A program made the position numbers and the translations under genes. Shown here in pieces: positions 34,119 to 44,883 of a stretch of 64,000 bases of DNA (its first letter is position 1; the number at the start of each line of letters is the position of its first letter). Source of the DNA: Hydrogenovibrio crunogenus. Its GTDB lineage: Bacteria; Pseudomonadota; Gammaproteobacteria; Thiomicrospirales; Thiomicrospiraceae. The stretch spans positions 1,426,001 through 1,490,000 of the forward strand of contig NZ_CP032096.1 of NCBI RefSeq assembly GCF_004786015.1, given 5' to 3'. A model generated the notes under the pieces. That model made no database searches. It worked only from the letters and a program-made list of their open reading frames with translations, and was not told the origin of the DNA.

Positions 34119-35135
34119 TCAGTGTTTATTTTTCTTGGCGGCTTCTTTGGCTTCGCGCGCCGCTTCTTGCTCCAAGAAGATTCGATTTAACTCTTCTTCT
34201 TGAGCGGTTGCATCGGCCCCTTCTTTAACCGGCTGCATCAAGTCTTCTTTTGAAACACCGAGTGCTAACGCAATTGAACTGGCCACAAAGGTTGAAGAGT
34301 AAGTACCGACCACAACCCCGACAATCAATGCCAATGCAAAGTTATGGATAATCTCGCCACCCAGCACAAACAAGGCTATCAAAACCAATAATGTCGTTAA
34401 AGAGGTCATCAAAGTACGCGCCAACATTTGATTCACCGCCAGATTCGTGACTTCTTCCGGCGTACCATCTCGAACGGTTCTGAAATTTTCCCGTACACGG
34501 TCAAACACAACAATGGTGTCGTTCAAGGAATACCCGATGACTGCGAGTATCGCCGCTAATACCGTTAAATCGAACTGTGCCTGAGTCCAGGCAAACACAC
34601 CCAAAGTAATGACAACATCATGCACCAACGCAGCAACAGACCCAATGGAAAAACGGAACTCAAAACGCAGTGCGACATAAATCAACACCCCGATAAGAGC
34701 ATAAATAACCGCTAAAGCGCCATCTTCCGTTAATTCATCCCCTACTTGAGGCCCAACAAACTCAACACGACGCAATTCAAAATTTTCTGAATGATTTTCG
34801 CGTAAGGCTTCCATCACTTGGTTACTGATTTGAGCTGAATTAACCCCTTCTCTTGGGGCAATACGAATCAACACATCTTCCGCTGACCCAAAATTTTGAA
34901 CGACGGCACGTTCGAATCCTGAGTCTTGCAAAGAGGTACGAATGGTGTCGACTTCTGCAGGCTTGTCATAAGACAGCTCGACAATGGTGCCCCCGGTAAA
35001 GTCGATGCCAAAATTAAGTCCTTTGACAAACAACCCAACAATGGATGCCACAATAAAAAACAATGATACAGACATCGCCAGCTTGCGATGCCCCATAAAG
35101 TTATATTCTTTTTGATTTTCCATGCTTGTACTCAT
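34119..35135 (-). CDS. secF: Protein-export membrane protein SecF
   Basis: 338 aa, six TM helices. LNFGIDFTGGTIVEL and the first periplasmic domain, then VGPQVGDEL and DVVITLGVFAW. The family C-terminal signature YSLNDTIVVFDRVREN is present. Works with SecD and YajC to drive protein translocation through SecYEG using the proton motive force. GGGGAG lies upstream of the ATG. Starts 15 bp after secD. Confidence 0.95.
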   Translation of the reverse strand: MSTSMENQKEYNFMGHRKLAMSVSLFFIVASIVGLFVKGLNFGIDFTGGTIVELSYDKPAEVDTIRTSLQDSGFERAVVQNFGSAEDVLIRIAPREGVNSAQISNQVMEALRENHSENFELRRVEFVGPQVGDELTEDGALAVIYALIGVLIYVALRFEFRFSIGSVAALVHDVVITLGVFAWTQAQFDLTVLAAILAVIGYSLNDTIVVFDRVRENFRTVRDGTPEEVTNLAVNQMLARTLMTSLTTLLVLIALFVLGGEIIHNFALALIVGVVVGTYSSTFVASSIALALGVSKEDLMQPVKEGADATAQEEELNRIFLEQEAAREAKEAAKKNKH

Positions 35136-35150
35136 TCTGTCTCTCCCCGA

Positions 35151-37028
35151 CTAAACCGATAACTTTTCTACCGGCTTATTGCCGTAGAGCGCATTCACAA
35201 TTGCTCTTGTTCCCAAGATGGCTGTAAACATAGAAGTAATAATCCCAATCGATAACGTAATGGCAAAGCCTTTGATCGGGCCTGTTCCGAAACTGAACAA
35301 CACCAGCGCTGCCAACAAGGTTGTGATATTGGCGTCGGCAATCGTCACGAAAGCTTTTTCATAACCGGCATTAATCGCCGATTGAACGGATGATACGCGT
35401 AGTTCTTCACGAATACGCTCGAAAATAAGCACATTCGCATCCACCGCCATCCCAACGGTAAGAACAATCCCGGCAATCCCCGGCAAGGTCAAGGTCGCTT
35501 GCAACAAGGACAAGACCGCAACAATCAGAACCAGGTTCAATGTTAACGCCACATTGGCAATCATGCCGAACGTCTTGTAACGCCAGACCATAATCACCAA
35601 CACCAATAGGAAACCGACAATCACAGACATCATCCCTTGGTCGATGTTGTCTTGCCCGAGGCTTGGCCCAACCGTTCTTTCTTCCACAATTTCCATCGGT
35701 GCCGCCAGTGCCCCGGCACGCAGTAATAACGCTAAATCTTGCGCTTCTTGTGGGCTGTCTAACCCGGTAATCTGGAATCGATTGGCAAACTGTCCACGAA
35801 TCACCGCGGCATTGATGACATCTTTAGTGGTGATGCGTTTTTTAATCTTTTCACCATTTTTCTCGATGGTTTCAACGCGATTTTCAATATAAACCACCGC
35901 CATGCGATGACCGATATTTTCCTTAGTCGTTGCCAACATTTTACGCCCGCCCGCACCATCAAGTGTCACGGTGACTTCAGCAGACCCAGATTCCGGTTCA
36001 ATCCCTGACTGAGCGTTAATAACATTGTCCCCACTGACGATAATGCTGCGTTTCAACAGAATCGGACGACCATCACGGAAATGATATAAACGTGAACCAT
36101 GCGCTGCATAGCCCGTTTTTTCTGCGCGATACGCATCCCCGCGTTCTTCCACCAGTCTAAATTCCAGTGTTGCGGTTGCACCCAGAATTTCTTTGGCTTT
36201 CGCAGTATCTTGAACCCCAGGCAACTGAACCACAATACGGCGGTCGCCTTGCTGTTGAATCACCGGCTCTGCCACCCCGAGTTCGTTGATACGATTACGC
36301 AAGGTGGTGATATTTTGCTTCAACGCATAGGTTTTCGCTTCTTCAATGGTTTTAGGCAGTAAACGAAGTTCTAATGCATTCTGACCATCCACAGGAGATA
36401 AATTAAACTCGCCTGGAAATTGTTTTTCCATTTCCGCTTGAGCGGCCGGAACACTTTTCGCATCACGAAACTTGATCATCAAGTGATCGGTTTCATAAGT
36501 GACACCTGAATAGCGGATTCGGGCTTCTCTGAAGGCACCTTTCACTTCGTCGACATAACGGTTATAGGTTTTCTGCACCGCGGCTTCCATATCGACATCC
36601 ATCAAGAAATGGACACCACCGCGCAAATCCAGCCCTAAATACATTGGCTGACCACCGACCGCTCTTAGAATATCAGGCGTTGCCGGCGCCAGGTTTAAAG
36701 CAACCACGGCTTGGCGTCCCATGACTTCTTTCAAGGCACTTCGGGCTTTCATTTGCTCGTCTGTATTATGGAATCGGATCAGGAATTGACCCTCTTGGTA
36801 CGCCATCGATTTAGGCTTTAGATTCGCTTTTTGAAGGGTTTGCGTCACAAGGTCTTCAGTAGAGGCATCAAACTGCACCGATTTTGCCGGTGAAACCTGA
36901 ACAGCGGGATCATCTCCAAAAATATTCGGTGCGGCATAAACAACACCTAATACCAACACAATTAACAGCAGCAGATATTTCCACGCCGGGTATTGATTAC
37001 TAATGACTTTTTGTCTTGACTCAAACAT
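35151..37028 (-). CDS. secD: Protein-export membrane protein SecD
   Basis: About 625 aa. LGLDLRGGVHFLMDVD near residue 120, the large periplasmic region, and the C-terminal six-helix RND-like part ending in DANVLIFERIREEL and RAIVNALYG. The ATG at 37028 is preferred; the frame extends to a TTG at 37043. A terminator-like hairpin sits between yajC and this gene. Confidence 0.95.
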   Translation of the reverse strand: MFESRQKVISNQYPAWKYLLLLIVLVLGVVYAAPNIFGDDPAVQVSPAKSVQFDASTEDLVTQTLQKANLKPKSMAYQEGQFLIRFHNTDEQMKARSALKEVMGRQAVVALNLAPATPDILRAVGGQPMYLGLDLRGGVHFLMDVDMEAAVQKTYNRYVDEVKGAFREARIRYSGVTYETDHLMIKFRDAKSVPAAQAEMEKQFPGEFNLSPVDGQNALELRLLPKTIEEAKTYALKQNITTLRNRINELGVAEPVIQQQGDRRIVVQLPGVQDTAKAKEILGATATLEFRLVEERGDAYRAEKTGYAAHGSRLYHFRDGRPILLKRSIIVSGDNVINAQSGIEPESGSAEVTVTLDGAGGRKMLATTKENIGHRMAVVYIENRVETIEKNGEKIKKRITTKDVINAAVIRGQFANRFQITGLDSPQEAQDLALLLRAGALAAPMEIVEERTVGPSLGQDNIDQGMMSVIVGFLLVLVIMVWRYKTFGMIANVALTLNLVLIVAVLSLLQATLTLPGIAGIVLTVGMAVDANVLIFERIREELRVSSVQSAINAGYEKAFVTIADANITTLLAALVLFSFGTGPIKGFAITLSIGIITSMFTAILGTRAIVNALYGNKPVEKLSV

Positions 37029-37121
37029 GTTTAATTTTTCCAAATAAAGCTAAATGATAAAGCTCATAAATCACGTTACAGCAGAAAGCTGTAATGCTTA
37101 AAGGCGTTCCCAGAAACAACA

Positions 37122-37141
37122 AAAGGGGCGACTGCCCCTTT
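37122..37141 (-). terminator. Hairpin between yajC and secD
   Basis: AAAGGGGC-GACT-GCCCCTTT. On the minus strand it is followed by TTTTG, a short T run, so it may only partly terminate, giving more YajC than SecDF. Confidence 0.55.
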
Positions 37142-37159
37142 CTTATTTAAAAAGCCAGC

Positions 37160-37495
37160 TTATTCCGCTGTTCCTTTTAGTGTCCCTTTTGGTAATTCGC
37201 GAGCGACGTTTTGACGTTCGATTTTCACAACAACATTGTCAGCCACTTCCAGATCAACAAAGTTTTCATCCAATTCACGAATTTTTCCAGCTAAGCCGCC
37301 ATATGTCACTACTTCAGCGCCTTTGCCAAGTGCTTGTACAAGTTTTTTATGTTCTTTAACTTTCTTTTGCTGAGGACGAATCAGTAAAAAGTAAAACACC
37401 ACAAACAATAAAATTAACGGCAACAATGCCTCAAAACCACTTCCTTGTGCTGCTGCGCCACCCTCGGCCATTGCATCAGAAATAAAAAAACTCAT
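37160..37495 (-). CDS. yajC: Preprotein translocase subunit YajC
   Basis: 111-aa single-TM protein. The hydrophobic LLPLILLFVVFYFLLIRPQQ is followed by KKVKEHKKLVQAL and GGLAGKI, the usual YajC plan. It associates with SecDF. AAGGAG precedes the ATG. Located between tgt and secD in the conserved order. Confidence 0.95.
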   Translation of the reverse strand: MSFFISDAMAEGGAAAQGSGFEALLPLILLFVVFYFLLIRPQQKKVKEHKKLVQALGKGAEVVTYGGLAGKIRELDENFVDLEVADNVVVKIERQNVARELPKGTLKGTAE

Positions 37496-37591
37496 ATTTT
37501 GTTCTCCTTGAAATTAACTGCGTTATTGTTGCATAAAAAATTTTAAAATTCTATTAACAAAATAAGACAAAGTTCGAATCTTATTTTGAAC

Positions 37592-39771
<2,180 letters not shown>

Positions 39772-39946
39772 GAGTTTGAGTTTAGAATGATTTTAAAAAG
39801 GCAAGATTATACCTTGATTCCACGTTAAATAAGCAAAAAACCATTGAGTCATTAGATTTTGGGTTGAAAAATGGTCTGTTGAACTCACGGACTTCGCCCA
39901 TTCGCTTATGGTCATAACCATCGCACAAGATAAACAGGCATTACAT

Positions 39947-40474
39947 ATGTTTCAAATTGAAGAAATCGATCCAAAGTATTACCGCAAACAAACCCGCAAT
40001 GCGACCTTAAAGATTATGGCTATGTTTCTTGTCATCGGCATGATTACTGCAACGACATTTGTTGAATACCTTGGTGCTTACAGCTCAAACCTTATCGTAC
40101 TGAATTTACTAGGAGCTTTCGTGGGTCTGGTGATTACAGGGTTCATCGTGAAGTTCTTTTTTAAAGACAAACCCTGGATGTATGAAGCGATGTATGCCTG
40201 GCGCTTAAAAAGAAATCTAATGCAAATCAGTAACTTGATTGACACCGTCAAAGCAGAAGCTAAACAAAACAATGAAAATGCTTTAAAAATCTTACGTTTC
40301 TACCATCTCGGCTTAACGCAAATGCATCAATTAGAAGACAATAACCATGCGTTAATAGATTTAAAAGCCGAAAAAGAACAATTAGTGCAACAAATGATTA
40401 ACCTAGGTTACGATATTGATCAGACCTCTTTTGATGCCAGTCAGCTGGAAGAATTTAAAAAAGAACACAAATAA
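39947..40474 (+). CDS. DUF3087-like two-TM membrane protein
   Basis: About 175 aa. FQIEEIDPKYYRKQTRNATL then two hydrophobic helices (IMAMFLVIGMITATTFVEYL; LIVLNLLGAFVGLVITGFIV), followed by a cytosolic helical region with WMYEAMYAWRLKRNLMQI and KILRFYHLGLTQMHQLE. The layout fits DUF3087 as I remember it; function unknown. The ATG at 39947 (MFQIEE) is more likely than 39908, though both lack a strong ribosome-binding site. Confidence 0.68.
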   Translation: MFQIEEIDPKYYRKQTRNATLKIMAMFLVIGMITATTFVEYLGAYSSNLIVLNLLGAFVGLVITGFIVKFFFKDKPWMYEAMYAWRLKRNLMQISNLIDTVKAEAKQNNENALKILRFYHLGLTQMHQLEDNNHALIDLKAEKEQLVQQMINLGYDIDQTSFDASQLEEFKKEHK

Positions 40475-40485
40475 AGCAATCACTC

Positions 40486-40511
40486 AAAAACAGCCAGGCC
40501 TGGCTGTTTTT
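40486..40511. terminator. Bidirectional terminator with CCAGGCCTGG core
   Basis: AAAAACAG-CCAGGCCTGG-CTGTTTTT; core at 40494-40503, between the convergent DUF3087-like and SpoIIAA-like genes. Confidence 0.78.
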
Positions 40512-40536
40512 CAGACTCGACCTATACAAAAAAATT

Positions 40537-40929
40537 TCACTCTTCCGTATCTTCTGAAAGCCAACTAATAGCTTCTTCTTCAGACTCAAAACGTTTAATT
40601 TTTCCCGAGATAAACCAGCTACCCACTTTCGCAATGAAGTCTTGCCATTTTTTATGGCCGATGATGGCTATTTTTTCAAACTCCCCACCATAGCTCAATC
40701 CCATTTTGAAATCATCCCATGCAGCACGTAATTCCCAGCCTTCCATTTCAGTTAAATCGACCAGTGCTTTAACTTTCGGGTCTTTAACACCTTTTAACGC
40801 CGAATCTATCATCGGTGTCATGTGACTATAATCATCATGAGTCAACTTACCTTGCACTTTCATGGATAGAAAAACCAAATCGCCGATACGATCAATTCCT
40901 AACGAAAACCCTCTACGACTTACTTTCAT
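40537..40929 (-). CDS. SpoIIAA-like (STAS-related) protein
   Basis: 130 aa. Layout of the SpoIIAA-like family: LVFLSMKVQGKLTHDDY, VKALVDLTEMEGWELRAAWDD and FEKIAIIGHKKWQDFIAK, ending RFESEEEAISWL. These single-domain proteins bind lipophilic ligands or act in regulation; the role is not established. Alone on the minus strand, divergent from the BCCT gene. Confidence 0.85.
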   Translation of the reverse strand: MKVSRRGFSLGIDRIGDLVFLSMKVQGKLTHDDYSHMTPMIDSALKGVKDPKVKALVDLTEMEGWELRAAWDDFKMGLSYGGEFEKIAIIGHKKWQDFIAKVGSWFISGKIKRFESEEEAISWLSEDTEE

Positions 40930-41212
40930 ATACGTCTCCTTAATTTTCGAAATTCATAATTATGACTCATCCATAACCTTAATTTCTTTTGAAAAAATAG
41001 TCAAAGAAAACACGCTTTTTTATAAATTATTTCAATTAGTTAACAACTATTTTTAAAATAAATTTATGACTATTACTTTGTTAAATTAAAAAGTATTACC
41101 AATTCATTTAGTGTTCGTTTCGCGTTATAAGGCGACTTAGAACGATATAACAACTCGTAATTTTAAAAAATATTTGGTAGGGTAAAGCCAATTTAGTAAA
41201 AAGAGCTTCAAT

Positions 41213-43279
41213 ATGTCCGTTTCCAAAAACGCTTTAAAATCGACTTTATTACTGCCCGTTTTTATCCCTGCAGTGGCCGTCATATTCTTAATGATTATTG
41301 GAACGTTAAGTAATCCGGAACTTGCCGGCGAATTCTTTGCTGATGTCTTATCCAGCATCACAAAAAACTTTGGCTGGTTTTATATGTTGGCGGTGGCGAT
41401 TTTTCTGATTTTTATCTTTTCCATCGCAATTTCGCCATGGGGGAAAATTAAACTGGGACCCGACCACATTGAAGCGGACTATACCTTTACGGCCTGGTTT
41501 GCCATGCTGTTTTCAGCGGGCTACGGAATTGCGCTATTGTTTTTTGGGGTCGCGGAACCGGTTTTACATTACGCCTCGCCACCGGAAGGAACAGGAGAAA
41601 CTGTCTCTGCAGCCAAACAAGCGATGCAAATCGCCTTTTTCCACTGGGGCTTCCATATCTGGGCCATTTATGGTCTAGTCGGACTGACTTTGGCGTACTT
41701 TGCTTTCCGTCATAATTTACCCTTATCCATGCGCTCCACTTTATTCCCATTAATTGGCGACCGTATCTATGGCCCGATTGGACATACAGTCGATACCTTT
41801 GCCATCTTGGGAACCGTGTTTGGGTTGGCGACAACCTTGGGGTTATCCGTTACTCAAATCAACGCAGGGGTTCATTACCTGATCCCATCCATTCCGATCT
41901 CAACCACGGTACAAATCTTAGCGCTGGCCATCATTACAGGCCTGGCAATTTTTTCAGTGATTGCTGGAATGGACAAAGGGATCAAAAGATTGTCTTTGTT
42001 AAATATTACTTTAGCTGTCGCCTTAATGGTGTTTGTTTTCCTCGCAGGGCCATCCGTTTTCATTTTAGAAACTTTCCTACAAAATACGGGAAGTTATCTC
42101 AGCAATATCGTTGAACGAACCTTTAACTTACAAGCCTACTCTTCAAGCGACTGGATTGGGCACTGGACCCTCTTTATCTTTGGTTGGACAATCGCCTGGG
42201 CGCCTTTTGTAGGACTCTTTATTGCTAAAATCAGTCGAGGTCGCACCATTCGCCAGTTTGTCTTTGGCGTGATGTTTGTGCCAACGTTATTTACCTTTTT
42301 CTGGTTCTCAGTATTTGGCGACACGGCATTGCATATGATTATGCAAGAAGGCTACCATACCTTTATTCAAGCCGTGCAAAACGACCATGCCGTTGCCTTA
42401 TTCAAACTTTTTGAGCACCTCCCTCTTAGTGGGATCCTTTCAACATTAGCAGTGATTTTAATAATCACGTTCTTTGTCACGTCGGCTGACTCAGGCGCTC
42501 TAGTCATCGACTCACTAGCTTCTGGTGGAAGCCTTAACTCGCCGGTTTGGCAAAGAGTCTTCTGGGCCGCATTACTGGGTACCGTTGCTGCAGTGCTTTT
42601 ATTAGCAGGCGGTCTCAAAGCTCTTCAAACCGCTTCGATCGTCAGCGCCCTCCCTTTTGCCGTTATTATGTTGATTGCGACCGTTGGGATGTGGCGAGCA
42701 CTGGTGATTGAAACCCACCGTGAAGTGAGTTTAAAAAGTGCCATGCGTAACAGTGGTAAAACATTGGCGCATCAAGGAGCAAACTGGAAAGATCGTCTGG
42801 CAAAACTCGTTCAGTACCCTGACGAAGCAGAAGTATCCAGCTTTATTAAAAAAGTGGCTTATGAAAGTATGAAAACCGTTAAAGTCGAATTGAAACGACG
42901 CGGGTGGGAGTCTAAAGTCTACTTTGATGACTCGCCGGTCAGAACTCGAATTGAAGTCATTAAATCTGAACAAATGGCATTTATTTATGAAGTGCGTTTA
43001 TGTGAATTCGTGATTCCAGGTTTCGCTTTCCCAGAAAGAGAGACAGAAGTAGGGAATGAAGAACATTATTACCGTGCTGAAGTTTTTTTAAGAGATGGTA
43101 GAGAATCTTATGATGTCTATGGTTACAGCCGCCATAATATGATTACGGATATTCTGGATCACTTTGAACGTTATTTACACAAACTCCACCATTCATCTGA
43201 ATTATTGCCTTGGGATATTGAGCAACACGAACAACAGTTGCAACCCAACCAAAACTTAGCAGATAAATCGAATATTTGA
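41213..43279 (+). CDS. BCCT-family transporter (BetT-like)
   Basis: 688-aa betaine/choline/carnitine transporter with about 12 TM helices. FAMLFSAGYGIALLFFGVAE and GWTIAWAPFVGLFIAKISRG are the family signatures. The long hydrophilic C-terminus (about 170 aa, with YYRAEVFLRDGRESYDVYGY) is as in BetT, where it senses osmolarity. Likely imports a compatible solute. It follows a 283-bp divergent region and is transcribed alone. Confidence 0.92.
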   Translation: MSVSKNALKSTLLLPVFIPAVAVIFLMIIGTLSNPELAGEFFADVLSSITKNFGWFYMLAVAIFLIFIFSIAISPWGKIKLGPDHIEADYTFTAWFAMLFSAGYGIALLFFGVAEPVLHYASPPEGTGETVSAAKQAMQIAFFHWGFHIWAIYGLVGLTLAYFAFRHNLPLSMRSTLFPLIGDRIYGPIGHTVDTFAILGTVFGLATTLGLSVTQINAGVHYLIPSIPISTTVQILALAIITGLAIFSVIAGMDKGIKRLSLLNITLAVALMVFVFLAGPSVFILETFLQNTGSYLSNIVERTFNLQAYSSSDWIGHWTLFIFGWTIAWAPFVGLFIAKISRGRTIRQFVFGVMFVPTLFTFFWFSVFGDTALHMIMQEGYHTFIQAVQNDHAVALFKLFEHLPLSGILSTLAVILIITFFVTSADSGALVIDSLASGGSLNSPVWQRVFWAALLGTVAAVLLLAGGLKALQTASIVSALPFAVIMLIATVGMWRALVIETHREVSLKSAMRNSGKTLAHQGANWKDRLAKLVQYPDEAEVSSFIKKVAYESMKTVKVELKRRGWESKVYFDDSPVRTRIEVIKSEQMAFIYEVRLCEFVIPGFAFPERETEVGNEEHYYRAEVFLRDGRESYDVYGYSRHNMITDILDHFERYLHKLHHSSELLPWDIEQHEQQLQPNQNLADKSNI

Positions 43280-43302
43280 ACAAACAAATCTCCACCATGG
43301 CC

Positions 43303-43328
43303 AAAACCCACCAGGCCTGGTGGGTTTT
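43303..43328. terminator. Terminator with CCAGGCCTGG core, after the BCCT gene
   Basis: AAAACCCA-CCAGGCCTGG-TGGGTTTT; core at 43311-43320, 24 bp after the stop of the BCCT gene. Confidence 0.8.
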
Positions 43329-43344
43329 AATCATTTACTTACTT

Positions 43345-43480
43345 TGATTAGCAGCATCCGTGCAAGCAGAACCCCCGTGAACACTGGAATTATGAATTCC
43401 GCTTCACGCCAAAAGGGTTTAAAGCCTCGGAAAAATCCGGCACCTATACTCATGCCCCATATTTGGGTCTATACATCCGC
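43345..43480 (+). pseudogene. Possible gene remnant in the BCCT / fbpA gap
   Basis: After an in-frame stop near 43350, a frame reads QHPCKQNPREHWNYEFRFTP and continues to APYLGLYIRFFR before a stop. It looks like the C-terminal part of a protein, without a start. Another frame (43320-43580) reads less protein-like sequence. I do not recognise the parent gene. The rest of the 530-bp gap holds the terminator and the fbpA promoter. Confidence 0.3.
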
Positions 43481-43721
43481 TTCTTCCGCTAAGTTGCTAT
43501 GGAATACAGACCATCGTTACGATTCTCGATATGGTCAAAACAAAAACGGTTATACCGGTGGCTTCTGTAGCGGAATATGAAAGAAGTCTTTATAAAAAAT
43601 TTAGACTATCTTTCTGACACAACAACCTGTTCTTTGCAACCCGCAAAAAATGCAAAATGAATCGCGACTAACCCCCTAAAACAACTCTTAAATAGCAATA
43701 ACATCCATTTGAATAATCCAC

Positions 43722-43763
43722 TTGATTTTTAATAAAATAAACATGATAATGATAAAAATTATC
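43722..43763 (+). promoter_or_regulatory. fbpA promoter with overlapping Fur box
   Basis: TTGATT at 43722-43727, a 17-bp spacer and GATAAT at 43745-43750. The -10 box is the start of a Fur box, GATAATGATAAAAATTATC (43745-43763), which matches the consensus at 17 of 19 positions. Confidence 0.8.
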
Positions 43764-43809
43764 ATTAACAATGTTATTTAATTAAGTCATTTATTCTGGA
43801 GATTTAAAG

Positions 43810-44829
43810 ATGTTAAAAAACGCGTTACTTTTTTGCATATCTATAAGTTTTGTTATACCCGTAAACATCGCTCAAGCAGATGAGGTCAACATTTATTCAG
43901 CTCGTAAAGAGCAGTTGATTAAACCATTGTTAGACACTTTTACAAAAACAACAGGTATTGAAACTAACCTAGTAACCGGTAAAGCAGACGCTCTATTAAA
44001 ACGCCTTGAAATCGAAGGCGTTAACTCTCCTGCAGACGTATTAATTACGACTGACGCAGGGCGTTTATATCGTGCTAAAGCGGCGGGGGTTATTCAACCA
44101 GCCATTAACCAAGGTTTACAAGATCAGGTTTCTAAAAACCTTCAAGACCCTGAACACTATTGGTTAGCCTTAACCACCCGTGCACGAGTCATGGTTTATG
44201 CAAAAGAACGAGTATCGCCTAATGAATTATCTAGCTATGAAGCTCTTACAGATTCAAAATGGAACAATCGCATCTGTGTACGCTCTTCTAATAATATTTA
44301 TAATCAATCACTGGTTGCCTCAATGATTGTTCATAAAGGCGAAAAAGCGACAGAAGAATGGGCCACAGCATTTGTAAAAAACTTTGCTCGCCGCCCTAAA
44401 GGCGGGGATCGTGATCAGGTGATGGCTGTTGCCGCTGGACAGTGTGATATTGCCATTGTTAACACTTACTATTTAGGACAAATGGTTAACAGCAAGGATG
44501 AAAAGCAAAAACAAGCCGCTTCTCAAGTAGCGGTGTTTTGGCCTAACCAACAAGGCCGTGGTACACACGTTAACATAAGTGGTATAGCGATCACTAAAGC
44601 CGCCAAAAACAAAGAAAATGCCCTTAAACTCATTGAGTTTTTATTATCGCCAGAGGCTCAAGAATGGTATGCTAAAACCAATAATGAATACCCTGTGATT
44701 GCTGATGCTAAACCTAGTGAATTACTACAAAGTTGGGGGAGTTTTAAATCTGATGCCCTCAATTTAAATGAACTAGGCATCCACAATACGCAGGCTGTGC
44801 GAATTATGGATCGTGCCGGTTGGCGTTAA
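43810..44829 (+). CDS. fbpA: Ferric iron ABC transporter, periplasmic binding protein
   Basis: 339 aa. Signal peptide ending at IAQADE, then the FbpA/FutA-type start VNIYSARKEQLIKPLLDTF. The paired Tyr in IVNTYYLGQMV are the usual Fe3+ ligands. Delivers ferric iron to the FbpB permease. TGGAG ribosome-binding site upstream. First gene of fbpABC, with a Fur box over its -10. Confidence 0.92.
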   Translation: MLKNALLFCISISFVIPVNIAQADEVNIYSARKEQLIKPLLDTFTKTTGIETNLVTGKADALLKRLEIEGVNSPADVLITTDAGRLYRAKAAGVIQPAINQGLQDQVSKNLQDPEHYWLALTTRARVMVYAKERVSPNELSSYEALTDSKWNNRICVRSSNNIYNQSLVASMIVHKGEKATEEWATAFVKNFARRPKGGDRDQVMAVAAGQCDIAIVNTYYLGQMVNSKDEKQKQAASQVAVFWPNQQGRGTHVNISGIAITKAAKNKENALKLIEFLLSPEAQEWYAKTNNEYPVIADAKPSELLQSWGSFKSDALNLNELGIHNTQAVRIMDRAGWR

Positions 44830-44883
44830 ACTCAACGCATACACAAAATGAATTGTTGTTAAATTATAGTTAAGGTCTTTAAC

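Noticed and set aside
43320-43580. 86-aa ORF starting in the terminator after the BCCT gene
   Set aside because: Starts inside the terminator stem and has low-complexity composition; another frame in the same stretch looks more like a true remnant.
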